Assembly (NCBI GenBank): GCA_025618425.1
Contig: CM046838.1
Coordinates: 6,409,655-6,473,654 of the forward strand
Direction: 5' to 3'
DNA from: Heliocidaris tuberculata
Taxonomy: Eukaryota > Echinodermata > Echinoidea > Camarodonta > Echinometridae
DNA: 64,000 bases
The position numbers and the translations under genes are program-made. The notes beneath the pieces were generated by a model. That model ran no database searches and had not been told where the DNA came from. It saw nothing but the letters and a program-made list of their open reading frames with translations. Shown piece after piece: positions 36,380-48,466 of this stretch. Every line of letters begins with the position of its first letter. Positions within the stretch are counted from its first letter, which is position 1.

Positions 36380-36948
36380 TGTATAGTTGTACTTGTTCAA
36401 CTCTAGTTTAAAGAATATTTATGAAAAAACAGATTTTGTTCAATGTGTTTCCTGATGTATCCCTTCAAAACTTTATGGTTGAGTGAGCAAGCCAGATAAA
36501 ATTAAAAGACTCATCAAAAGTAACATTTTGAAACACTCAGCAAAGCAGTTGCTCTTTCAAGTGTATAATGTTGATGGGATGTGTAAGGATATACAGAGAA
36601 CATAGCCTGTTATTTTATATAAATTGTCTTTTATTGATCAGAATATGGCAATTTCTAAGCCTTTACATGACTCTCGCCTCAGCTAATACCAGCCAGAGCC
36701 AATATCAGATCTTGTCAAGACTGGATTTTGCACCCTTTCACAAAATTGGGTTTTGCTCACTCAGGCATGAAATATTGTGAGATATTTTGGTGTCATTTGA
36801 TAGAAGAGACACTAAGCTATCCATATTTATGAAAACTTCGTAAACCTTTTTGAAACATTTATTTGGGGAGAATTTTTCCAACTGTTAACTTTTTTCTGGG
36901 ATGCACTGTATACTGACTGAGAGTGAGAAAAATTAACATTCATACATA

Positions 36949-36954
36949 GAGAGA

Positions 36955-37000
<46 letters not shown>
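36949..37000. repeat. GA microsatellite
   Basis: More than 20 GA dinucleotides just outside the 2.5-kb element. Confidence 0.95.
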
Positions 37001-37006
<6 letters not shown>

Positions 37007-38078
37007 AAAAGAAAGAGAGATGAGATGCAGGATTTCTTTACGATGAGATGTTAAATTCAAGGATAAGAGCTGAACTTGTACTTAACAATTTTGATGTACA
37101 TTTAGGTCGCCAACTCACCATTGTAGTTACATGTAAGTAGTTGCTTGTAACATGGTGAAGACAGGTGCATCAGAAACTATCTGAGATACTAGAGGAAGCA
37201 AGTCAAGGGTAACACTTGTACATCAAATGCTAACCGCTCATTGTATGATTTAAGTACAATCTTTTTTCATTGAAGAAATGACCACTGAGGTAAGTTATGA
37301 AAGACTAAAATTAATAAAGCTGCCTAATCAAAGCTCCGACAGAACATGCTTGACTTGTAAAATCAAGATCCTAGGGCACTGCTAACCTTCCACATAGCAA
37401 ACAGGACCATTCTGATGACTGACAATGGGGCACACAGGTTTTAGGATATATATCTCAATTGAAAATGGAAGAAATTCTTTGTACGGGAAGTAAGCACAAT
37501 GCTTGGCAACTGATTTTGAAAGTTGTTAACCAGCAATGCAGATTTGGCAATTTTCATCTTTCATAGCTATGGCTCAATTGCTGATTACCCCAATATTAGA
37601 TAGTAATAGCATCCTTTGTGGCTGGTTTTTATTTTACTTTGATTTTTAAAGATATCTACTCTATTCATAAAAGCAAAGAGACAATGATATGGAAGTGCGC
37701 AATAAAACCTTTTCTTACTCCTGATGCTTTCAACATGTTACTATCTACCTTAGATCACTTGCACAGATATTTGCCATTTGCATGAATCGTTAAAGGAAAT
37801 TATCGTATATTATATTGTTTTATTCTCTTCACATATAGCCATGCAAATTTGCATGAATTAGTGATAATCCTTGTGACATTACAGCATAATAGTTTAATAT
37901 CTTCTGAAGATCAACCATTTCATGTGATATCTTACCTTGATATTGATACAACAACAGATCCTGAAAAGCACATGATGATTATTTTCTTTCTTCTTGGGGT
38001 TATGCAGAGTAAATGTTATTCAGGGTATAAAGGGGGAATGGCATTGGGTAACCATGTTTATGAACATGCAGAAGCCAT
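37001..38078. other. no gene seen
   Basis: AT-rich sequence. The frame at 37849-38082 shows no reverse-transcriptase motif although it abuts the LINE fragment. Confidence 0.45.
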
Positions 38079-38825
38079 TTGAAAGTTTCATATCATTCAT
38101 TTTGTAGATCTGAAAATGAAAGTGTTATAAATGAAAGCGATCATGCTCACTTACAGTTGGCAGCAAGAATAATCATTAATAGTAATCGTAATCTTAGTTT
38201 CATAAGAAAGTGTTCATCCAAACCTGCGGCCGAGATTTTGATCCATGCTTTAATTTCTTCTCGTTTAGATTTTGCAAATTCTTTGTTCTGTATGCTTCAA
38301 AAAAAAGTTTTCACAAAACTTCAACGACTACAAAATTCTGCAGCCCGCCTATTAACATTCACTAAAAATCTGATTCCATATCACCAATTCTTCATTCTCT
38401 TCATTGGCTGCCATTTGACAAAAGGATTATCTTTAAAATTCTGTTACTAATACATGTACATCATTCAGTTTACTCTCTTTCCCCCACATACCTGCGCAAC
38501 TTTATTTCCAAATACAATCCCACATGAAGTTTTCACTCAGCATCAGACACACTATTGCTTCATGCACCTAGAATAAAACATGCTTGGGGCGATCGGGCTT
38601 TCTCAGCTATGGGTCCGAAACTCTGGAATAAACTCCCTCTAAAATTACATCAACTGTCAACAGAAACATTCAAATCGCAACTGAAAACTTATTTGTTCTT
38701 TTCATTGTAATTATTGTAATATTCTAATTTACAATGTTTAGGAGAATTCTGTATGTATTTTTCTCTAAGCGCCATGAGCACCGAAAGGTGGACCTGTGCG
38801 CTATACAAGTAGCCATTATTATAGT
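38079..38825 (+). pseudogene. decayed 3' end of a CR1/L2-like non-LTR retrotransposon
   Basis: The plus strand encodes the C-terminal part of a reverse-transcriptase polyprotein. SSRLDFANSLF and LQRLQNSAARLL lie in one frame (38240-38360). LHWLPFDKRIIFKIL follows in another frame, so there is a frameshift near 38395. WGDRAFSAMGPKLWNKLP and FKSQLKTYLF come next, with the natural stop TAA at 38708-38710. These blocks, in this order, are the hallmark of the thumb and C-terminus of CR1/L2/Rex-type elements. The 3' tail 'gcgctatacaagtagccatt' with ATTATT steps fits the same group. The catalytic domains upstream are absent (5' truncation), and the frameshift plus internal stops make it inactive. 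Confidence 0.88.
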
Positions 38826-41317
38826 GGCATGTTTGCTCATAATTGGTTGGAATCACAAACAAAACACTCGATGTTCCTTCTTCAGTTTCAATTGCCATTC
38901 AAGTTTTGCACAGTCACAATGTAGCCAAAAATGGATTGGGATATGGTGACTGGCACACCTGAAGTAGAGTATGTCTTCCCCAATCCAATTGGAGAAACCA
39001 AAGGACCGCCGGCGATCCATGACTTATTGGCGTGTCACACATACGAGGTGTCTCGTAACACCCAGTTACATTTTATTGATTATCTAGTGGTGTCAAGATT
39101 CAATCTGCGCCTCGTCCTAGCGAGAGGGTGAAATCCTGCACCCTATTGATCCTCAGTGCTGTGTGTCTTCTTACTCCTCCCACCCCACACAGCCGAGATG
39201 GAGGCTGCGTAATAGAAGACGAGAGACGAGACCTTTCCATTGCTCTGTCCAACTTCACAATATTCTGTTTTCTTTGTCCTGTCAAGCCGTGTTTGTTATT
39301 TGTTATTGCTAGAATCTGAGATGATGGATCAAAGCTAAATCAAGATTTAGCTTTTTTTTTCTTTCAGCGGTTTGGGGAAGAAGTAGGGAAATTGAATGGT
39401 CTTCGTATCAGTTTTCACAAGGCTTATTAATATGTAGGTGTGTACTCAAGACGTGTAGCTGTTGACGCCAAATTGTATATTTTAGTCTGCATACATTATG
39501 GGTACAACGTTTGTGCAATGTCCATGCTTCTACAACATAGATGGCCTTTAACTTTGAAACAAACTTGGATAGGTCTGATCTGATATATTATGAACATAAT
39601 CCTGAATATATGGATCAGAAATAAGGGACAAATCTTGTAAGTTAAGATACTATTTTAACCTGTCAGAAGAACATACATGATTGTGCATGTTGCTTGTCCA
39701 TAATAGACAGATCTTGTAAGGGACTATGTAATGACACACAGTTGAACTGTAGGAGCTGATGATTTATTCCCTATTCCCTATTCAAAGTACATCCCTGACG
39801 ATCAGTAGCCAGGATGGGTTGTTCAGCATTCCTAAGTAGCGTTAATCGTGATGAAGTTGAATAGGGAAGTGTCTTTACCACAGGCACTTAGCATTGGAGA
39901 GGTCTTTATTTCTAGCTGACCTGATAGACAATGAGGGAGAATTTGAGGAAAGATTTGGATTTGCTCCAGTTCCTCTCTAGACTTCTTAAATCAGACTGTA
40001 GAAGGTATCCTTGTAAGATGATACCCACATCTTAGTAGGGATATCCTGACTCATTCTTCCCTCAAACCAGTAAGACAAAAGGCATCCATGGTAGTGGAAG
40101 AGTGATTTAGCTTGTGAGAGTTTAGAACAGGGCTCTAGGGGAAAAAAAATTAAAGATAACAAAAATTCCCATAAGAAAATCCATTGTTTTCTATGGAAAA
40201 ATCCAGAAAGCTCAATTGCACTACATCTGATGCTAATGTGTGCACACCAATATAATTCATTTATTTTTTGTTGTTTTGCTATGGGGGAAAAAGAGCATTT
40301 TTTTTTCTTTTAAGAAAGTGCTCTTTTGAAATTTTCTAGGACACTCTTTAGGGTTTTCAGAGCTAAATTTCTCCATGTTCCTGTGTATTTTTTTCCTGTT
40401 TGACAGCCTTTGGAGTAAGGCCTAAGAGAGAAGTTGTCATGGGCATCACAATATATACCCAATACATTGGAATGTACAAAGTCAAACTGGAAATAGGAAC
40501 CTTAACTAACAACTCATAGCTTGAAGTTTTAAGAATTCTCAATCATTATGAAGGCAAGTTCCAGAGTGGTCCTTGCTATTATAGATTGCAAGATAAAAAT
40601 TTCCAAGTTGTAAGCATACTTGTGAATTTCTACAGATTTCTTTGCCTTTTTTAAAACCTGAGGCTGAAAGTGAATACCATTAAGTGGTCTGCATTGAAAG
40701 ACTATTTCTTGGCGATATTTTTTCTTCTTGCACTGAACTTCAAACATTTGAAGAAGCAGAAAATCAAGCAATAAGGAATGGTTGTCACGTTGAAGAGAAT
40801 TGAAGCGTTATGGATAGAGAGTGTAGACAGTGTCGCAGTTATTCCAGGCTGTGTTCCTATCCATCTGAAAAGGGAAAACTTCCCTTTATTCCTTCCATAT
40901 TTCATACAGCAATTATTATATACTTGAATTATAAAGATGAATGACAGAAATGAAAACTGTGAACAATTTTAACTTTAAACATTTATAGTTACAAGAAGCT
41001 ATAGAAAAGAGAAAGATGACAGAAAAGCAGTTTATTAGTGGCTCATCTAAAAAATGTTACAAGTCTGAATATAACATCCAATAACCTAGATAGAGTTGGA
41101 CAAAATGATGTAAAATTAGAACAAGAAAAATACTTTATTACTTTGTTTGGCATCCATCAAGCAGAATACCCCATTTTAGAGGTTATAAAAACCTGTTACC
41201 TCTGATCTTGTTCCTACTTTACCTTTTAATTCAAATGTTTATAATATATTTAGCTTGTTTGAAAAACTAGAATTATATACCTAAATCAAACTGTTCAATA
41301 AGTTGATCTCAGTAGTT
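38826..41317. other. no gene recognised
   Basis: Unique-looking sequence. 38931-39131 opens with ATG and has mixed composition, but no splice sites or known domain. The hydrophobic frame from 39128 lacks an ATG start. The rest is AT-rich. Confidence 0.4.
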
Positions 41318-41388
41318 ATCTGTTGTGAGCCAGAAGGACATTAACTCTGTGTTCAGTGATATGAATTAACACCTTTCTAGATCTGAGC
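41318..41388. repeat. decayed copy of the 31.2-kb hairpin repeat
   Basis: It reads 'gagccagaaggacattaact' in the left arm, matching 31167-31186 with one change. The right arm ('ttaacacctttctagatctg') has lost much of its complementarity. This shows the hairpin is a dispersed family. Confidence 0.75.
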
Positions 41389-44300
41389 AAGGTTAGCAGA
41401 CTAAAAATAAAATTCCATTTAGCCTATTAACTTAGATATTGATGTTTAAGCTGCCAGATAGTTTGCTTCACTTGGCAGTGTGAATGTGGCCTGTCGGGCA
41501 GATCACTCGGCTTCCATGATTATCTGCTGAGCACTTTCTATTCGTCGATGAGAGAGAAAAACTAGAACAGCGCTTGGGTAAAGCAGACAGATAGATAGAT
41601 CGGTCTAATAAAGTCTGTGTGTGTGTGTGCTGCTGGGGTGTAAGCATCCCAAGTACTTTTACACTGTGTACCTACCATCATCAATCCTACTTTCACAGCA
41701 GGAAATCTCTGAGGAGACCGCTCACTAACTCTATCTGTCTTTTTCTTTTTAAAGGATGAATTGTACCCTCATTTTTTAACTGCATTTTAAATGAATTTCT
41801 GACATGAAATTTAAAATCGTCTGTTTTTTCAGGCCCCATTATTTAGTTTTTTAACAAAAAGATTGACCTGCCATATGAACAGAGCAACTAGGGTATTTAC
41901 ATGCATGTCATTCTCAACTTCATTATTTGAAAATTGAAATTTCAAATTGTTAATTTACAAATCACTGTCTCCTTCTGTGGAACATTTAGTCAAGGAGGAA
42001 ACAATTTCTGGTCTTTAGATGACTCTATTTTGTTTGCAAGTATTCACAGTAAGTATAACTAAGCTGAATATTGGGGGGGGGGGGGGGTCATTTTTAGGAT
42101 AGTGTCGGTGCTACATGTATTTTTGTTTTTACTGATATTCGCAAGCAACTTGTTCTCTTTCCTGGAGCAAATCTGCTTTGTAAATTTGCAATAAGACTTT
42201 CCGCTAAAGCACCTTGACTATTTGCACTTTTTGCACAGAAAATCACATTTAATGCGAAATAGCACAAAGAATGAACAAGAATTCAAGGCTTCGGGAGAGC
42301 CTAACAGCAACTGATGAAGTGCAAAGAATTTGATCAAAGCTTTCACCTCATTCCATATCAGAGGCGCCGAGATCTATGAACACTTTATTGGAAATCATTC
42401 CTATCTGAGCTAGCTGCCTGATTACTCTGGGTTTGGTTTTGAAGTGAACAGTGAGTGGATTATTAATGCCCTACTGTAGACCAGTCCAAACAGTTTACAA
42501 TTTTTGGGGTGAACACTCACAGAATTTGTTGCTATATAGATTTTATATGTTCAGTTTACTTTTTTCATTTTTTTATATTTAGAATCCACTATACAATTTC
42601 AGTCTTTAAAATTTGTTTCTATATTATATACATTTATTCCTTAATAATATACCTTTTCTCGTAATTAATGCACATAATTCTTTCATTAAGGTTGCATAGA
42701 TTTACTGTGAACCTTGCCAAACACCCAACATTTCAACATCTAATGAAGATAGTTGAGTACACTGGATGAAAAATGACCTACTTGCACTAGATATCTAATT
42801 ATTCAGATATGAGTAAAAGAAATTATTTGCTTCATGGACTGGAATAATTTGAGGTAAATTTTCTAATGCGATGTGAACCTTGTCTTATCTCTAAACCAGA
42901 TATTCTGAATATTTGAGTTGAGCATATATGGCAGATAAAACAGATGAAAGAATTTTGTATTCAACTTTGAGATGAAAACTGCAAAGGGCCTAAATATGCT
43001 TTTGAATGATTTCTTGTGAGTTTATTGAATAATATATATTTGAGCATGGGGGATTGTTCTTCTATTATGTGATTTTGAAGGAAGAAGTACGTAAAACACT
43101 GCTGCAGGAAAATAGAAATTGACAGAAGATATTAAAGTGGAATCTTGAGAGGTCGGAATGCTTGCTAGTCCCTCTACTTGAGGGACTGATTTACTGAATC
43201 ACAGATGTAATCAGAAAGGAATTGATGAGGATTTCAATCGGTCCTGTCACATGACAAACACTCTGATGAGACAGGAGATGTTCTGCTTGAACTCATGTTC
43301 TGCATCAAAATAGAACATGTCTGTCTGGTTTGAAATTGGGAAGTACAGGGATGAAAGAAAGAAAGAGACATCCATAGAGAGCCCTGGAAGAGAGAGTTTC
43401 AGCATGGAATTAAAGATTGAAATAAAGCTGTATAGATCTTAACATATTGGAAAGTCCATTCCTTTAATAAATTATGTAACTGTTCTGAAATGTTGGAGAA
43501 AACATAATTGAAAATTTCAGGCATTTGATTGCCCACTGCCCAGTTACACCTGAATAGATGTTACCTACCATGTTTTGTTTTGAACATTCAAAATGGCTTG
43601 AACTCTTATTTCTTTTTGTATGTATTTTGCATATTTATTATTTCTTTTTATTGGTGGAACTTATCTTATAGTTAATAACATTTTTTTAGCAAGCTGGATA
43701 TGACTTATAACATTAGATGATACCTTCTTAAACAGCAAAGGATGAACAGATCAAGATTATGAAAGGAATACAGAAAGAAAAGGTAGAGAGAGAGAGAGAG
43801 AGAGGGGGGGAGACAGAGAGAGAGAGTGCATTTGAGATGGAGAGGGGAAGGGGATGGAGGGATGGGGGAGGGTAGAAGAGGGGATGTAGAGAGACAGAAG
43901 TTCATGAGTACATGTATGACACATTGGATCAAGAAAGCAATCATAGTAGGATGAAAGAGGCTTTGCCTTGAGCTTGTCATCTGACAAACTGGTTGATTGG
44001 ATACTAAACATTCTGATTTGGGAGCAGTGATATTCCAGAAATTATCATGTTCATACATGTATACCTCCAGCATTAACTCTTTCATTGCCAAAGCAGTACA
44101 ACAAAACAGTATAAATGAATCATCAGCCAATTTTGAATTCTCATGTTTTGTTTTTGACCATTGAATTGGGCTTAAGATAGAAATGTGATAACAAATTTCA
44201 TATCACATCTTTCTGTTCCTGTTTAAAAACTAACACATTCTTAGGCCTAACATCATTTAGCTACCCTATACAGAAATTTAATTTGGGGGCAGGATTTTTA

Positions 44301-46021
44301 GCTAAATGCATGAAACTGGTGTTATTATTTCACTATGAGCTTCTTTATTTAAAAACATAATGTAATTAAGTCATACACTGTTTGAGAATTAAATGATTTC
44401 AAAATGTAAAGTGAGAACAATTTTAAAAGAGAAATGGTTTCACATATTTATGTAGTTTGATTTCATGAAGGTGAATGATTGTATTTTATATATTATATTA
44501 GTTTTTTAAGGTCTGCATAATGATCTATCATCACCAGAATTGTGTTAATTCCCAACCCACACAAAGTCTTCAAAGGCTCCAAGTTTAGATGTAATCTCTG
44601 TGGGAAAAAATGGCACCCCAATTTTATGCCATCATAGAATGATTTGAGCTCTATGCAAGCAAACATGTGGGAAGCTTTCATCGATTCTCAAAAGCAAGAT
44701 TTAGTCCAAAGTTCTGTCCCTTTGACCCTCCTGCTCTGGGAATCTTAATCTCAAGACGCAATCTCAGAGAGATTTGTGATTTGAATCTGTATCTTTTCTT
44801 CAAGCTTCGGGACAAGATGTATTTAATTTTCCAGAGTCTTGTATATTTTATAAAAAGGTGCTGAAATCTATAAGTCATTATAATTTTGGGGCGATATTGA
44901 GTAAGCATTGAGTAATGTTTAATCCTTTGATTGATGAGTTTCATGATCTTAATGATGTAAGCAAAGGAGACAAAATCAACATAACCACCATAGGCTGCAG
45001 TTGGATTTTGTATTATATTTAAAGTACAAGGTCTGTGTTATAGGCTGCATGAAAAAAGTTTGTTGAAAGAGGGAAGGAGAAAGAAGAAAAAGTAAGAGAA
45101 AGCACAAAGAGGACATGTTCTAAAGCAGGAGAAGATAGAGAGATTGAGAATGAGAGATGGATTGAAAAAGTAAAAGAATGGAGCAGAGAGATTTAGAGGG
45201 GGGGGGCGGGATGCAGCAAGAGAGAGAGAGAGGGGTGTCTTTTTCATAGGAGAAGACATTCCGATGCACAGACTGGTTTTAATTTGAAGATTGAGAGTGA
45301 GCTCACGCGAGTGATGAAATTTGTAGGCTAGTTTCTTTTCCAGTTCTTTAGAAAACCTTACGTCACAAACATGGTCTTTGAAAAGTAGAATTGCAACATT
45401 TGAACCTTGTTATTGTACAAATGATGATATTTTTATATAAACATGGTTGAGGGGTTTAGTTTTGAAAGTGACATCAACTCTTTGGTTGAAGAGGAGAGTA
45501 AGAAAATTGTAGTAAAGTCTGGAATGAGTCTGGATGGTTGGTTTGGAGGAGGAATCAAGTGAAATCATCCTCCCGATTCCTTGTCTCTAATTTCAGCATC
45601 TTCCTGTCATCCTCTATCACCAAGTGATGATGACTATGCTCAGTCCGAGACTTTAAAGGGGAACTCCTGCTCCTGACACAATCCTCAGCCTCTCCCTGCT
45701 GCTCCGTGCTCGTGCACTTTATTAGCATACACTTTATTACATTTCATTTGAGGTTTGTTGCAAAGCAAGGTGCAGAGTTATAGCTTTCACTGTATCATAT
45801 GAATGAAGTGCTAGAGAAATAGTCACAGATAATGATATAACCAAAATGTTCTTGCACAAAGTGTATTACTATGATTTAGTGCCAATGTTTGTATTCTTTG
45901 TTTTACATCAGTACAATTGTGCTTTATCATAGGAAGTTTCTTGCACCTTGTTGTTTTGCTAAATGTGATGCATATGGTTGCACAATGGCAAATTATCAAC
46001 CAGAATAACAAAAGTATGGAC
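41389..46021. other. intron-like sequence with polypurine tracts
   Basis: No gene was recognised. It contains a GT tract at about 41615, a G15 run at 42073-42087, a GA/G polypurine tract at 43785-43892 and an interrupted polypurine tract at 45059-45235. The Ser/Leu-rich minus-strand frames at these tracts are artefacts. Confidence 0.5.
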
Positions 46022-46795
46022 CTGGGCCCGTATTCAATTCAATACTTAAGAGTGAAATATGAGTAGTTTACTTAAGTTTTCGGCTGAGATAAAATACTTA
46101 AGCAATTTTGGTATTCAGTTGAATCTTCTGGCTAAGTATTTTACCCTAGGCAGGGTTTGCCCTTAACTTTTTTTTAATCTAGCCAGACGGACTAGTTAGC
46201 TCTAATTTTGGGTAGTCCGCCAGAATTTTGACTAGCCACAATGAAAATTGACTAGTCTGCCAGCCTCATTTTTTTAAAAGCATAACAAACTGTTTACTGA
46301 GACGGAATCTATCCAGTTGGCAATAAACATTCTTTTCTCTGCTGCTCTGACCCCCCCCCCCCCCAAAAAAAATAATAATATGGCACAAACATCCTATAAG
46401 GGTTATCCTTTTGGCTGAATTGATGCCCTCTCATTAATTTATTTTGAATATTGTACTGATATCTTTCTTGTATTGTTTTGTAAATTATCTCGTTTAATGT
46501 AAATCAAATTTTATACTGACTCTTTGAGTAAAATAAAAGGAAATGTTACCTTATTACCCCTGAGTGACGGTTCAGATTATGTAATGTTGCACTTTGATCA
46601 GGAAAATGGTGAATACACGAGTGTTATTTTACTACACAACACCATTTCACACTTCAATCATAGCGAATTAATACCAAGTCAACGGACTGGCATTTGAATT
46701 TACCCTGATATTCAACAATTCAACTGCCATCATGACATTTATTGATGAATCTTCATGTAGCACTGCAGCCTCTGCCACTATATTAACATATAACT

Positions 46796-46851
46796 GTGTA
46801 ACTGTTACATGATCTCTTACTTTATAGTACGAGATCATGTAACAGTTACAC
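46796..46851. repeat. perfect 21-bp-arm hairpin, 14-nt loop
   Basis: GTGTAACTGTTACATGATCTC-type left arm (46796-46816) and right arm (46831-46851) are exact reverse complements, with one further A-T pair outside. A second short pairing, TCTGCCA at 46771-46777 with TGGCAGA at 46854-46860, can extend the stem past an asymmetric internal loop. It lies within the nested element. The size suits a hairpin RNA, but perfect arms are also expected for a young inverted duplication. Confidence 0.92.
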
Positions 46852-47220
46852 ACTGGCAGATGTCTATTTATAATATTTTTTTTTATCTGCCCACAGAATT
46901 TACACAACTGGGTAAATCATAACTCAGTAAGAAGAAATCCTACCAAAATTATTTTGGTTTCATTCACAGATGAAACACAGAATCCATAATTCATGTTTAA
47001 GTTCAGTCAAAATATCAATGTATAATGCATCCAGTTTTGTTATGATTTGATAGAAAGAAAAAAAAAACAACTAAAAACTAACGGGTTTTAGAATGGTTTG
47101 GGGAATAAAATGTCATAAAAAAACATGAAAGAGATCGTGAAGGATCAGTAAAATATTTTGACAAAGAAAAAGACGCAAGCAAAGTCACGATGTACAATGT
47201 AGTCCACTAGCACGACTAGG

Positions 47221-47935
47221 GGCCGAATACAGGCTGTGCTTCGTGCAAGCACAGGTACAAATATACTGAACGAGATTGGATCAAACTAAGCTTTAAAACA
47301 ACAAAAATACCCCTAAAAACAAAATTACAGTAAAACAATTATTTGCTTTTGAAAATTATACTATTGTTACCCGAAACAACTCCCAGAAATAATGACTTTC
47401 AAGGAGTTAATTTCGACATAAAGACGTACTCCGGAACGGAAAGCCAATACGAGAAATGTGTTTGACAGCAGAAGGCAAACTCATGAATATTCAACAAGCA
47501 GTCCTGAGTAGCTCGGTGACGATGGTATTATTATTCATGAGTCTGTACCGCGAAGTTTGAATTTTCCTTGCTCCCCGAATAAAGGCTGTGCTTTTGTGCA
47601 GGGATACAAATATACTGAACGAGATTGGATCAAACAAAGCTTTATTAAAGCAACAAAAATACACCTAAAAAAAAATTTAATGTAAAGCAATTCCTTGCTT
47701 TTGAAAATCATACTATTGTTACCCAAAACAACTCCCAGAAATAATGACTTTCGAGGAGTTTCGACATAAAGACGTACTCCGGAACGGAAAGCCAATAATA
47801 TGAGAAATTATAATGTTTTTGACAGCAGAGGGCAAATCATGAATATTCAACAAGCAGCCCTGCGTATCTAGGTGACGAATGTATTTATTATTCATGAGTC
47901 TGTACCGCGAAGTTTGAATTTTCCTTGCGCCCCAC
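47221..47935. repeat. 349-bp tandem duplication, two copies
   Basis: 'tacaaatatactgaacgag' occurs at 47256 and 47605. Each unit runs from 'aggctgtgct' to 'gtctgtaccgcgaagtttg' and 'ttttccttgc', with small indels. Both copies contain 'acgtactccggaacggaaag' and 'catgaatattcaacaagca'. The open frames crossing it on the minus strand differ between copies, so it is not coding. Confidence 0.9.
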
Positions 47936-48276
47936 ATTTTTCGAGCGATGAAAAAAGTCTCGTCGTTCGAAAAAATATAATTCTATTTTCCTATTAATCA
48001 GAATTTTCAAATCAATTTAATGCAATGTGATACTTATTTTTGAATCGTGATGCAGCGACTGGGTGGGTAACCGTTTCTAGATGTGCTATATTTTAGGTGA
48101 CTGGAAATGTACTGTTTTGGGTGGTGACGTTATAGGCATATTGACAGCTGACGATAATCGAATAACCCATTACGCCATATCGTGCAGCCCTAGTATGCAC
48201 GATATCGTATTTTGTCCAATAAAAAAAAAAAGAAGAAAAAAAAAAAGAAAAAAAAAGGGGGGCGGGGGGACGTAAA

Positions 48277-48466
48277 TAGAGTACCTTTATATAGAGAGTA
48301 GCGACATGGACGTCTGACTTTTTCGGGAAACAAAATGGCGTTTGAATTCTTTCTATTGAGAACACGCAGGTGCTCATCGGAATTGAATAGAAATGTTGCA
48401 TAGCAGAGGAAACAAAATGGCGTTCAAATCATGAGTTGTCGCTACTCTCTTTATGTAGGTACTCTA
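48277..48466. mobile_element. 190-bp MITE, TAGAGTACCT ends
   Basis: TAGAGTACCTTTATATAGAG at the left pairs with the right end, whose reverse complement begins TAGAGTACCTACATAAAGAG, and the arms continue through AGTAGCGACA. Two inner AAACAAAATGGCGTT words are in direct orientation. It sits inside the nested 2.77-kb element, so this is a third level of insertion. Confidence 0.8.

Larger units (their letters stand above)
34419..36908. mobile_element. 2.5-kb element with ~240-bp inverted arms
   Basis: The left boundary reads TA|GTGCGTCCC and the right, in reverse complement, TA|CAGTGCATCCC. TA at both ends with a CAGTGC-type end would suit a Tc1/mariner-like target preference. The right arm (about 36660-36900) is the reverse complement of the left arm through 'gttggaaaaa', 'tctccccaaataaa', 'tctcttctatcaaat' and 'ttgtgaaagggtgcaaaat'. 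The left arm is present twice in tandem (34434-34670 and 34671-34910). No transposase was recognised. A second inverted-repeat element and a GCGCGC-rich zone lie between the arms. Confidence 0.8.

Noticed and set aside
38931..39319. ATG-started frame followed by a signal-peptide-like frame
   Set aside because: The hydrophobic frame at 39128 has no ATG, and no splice sites link the two.
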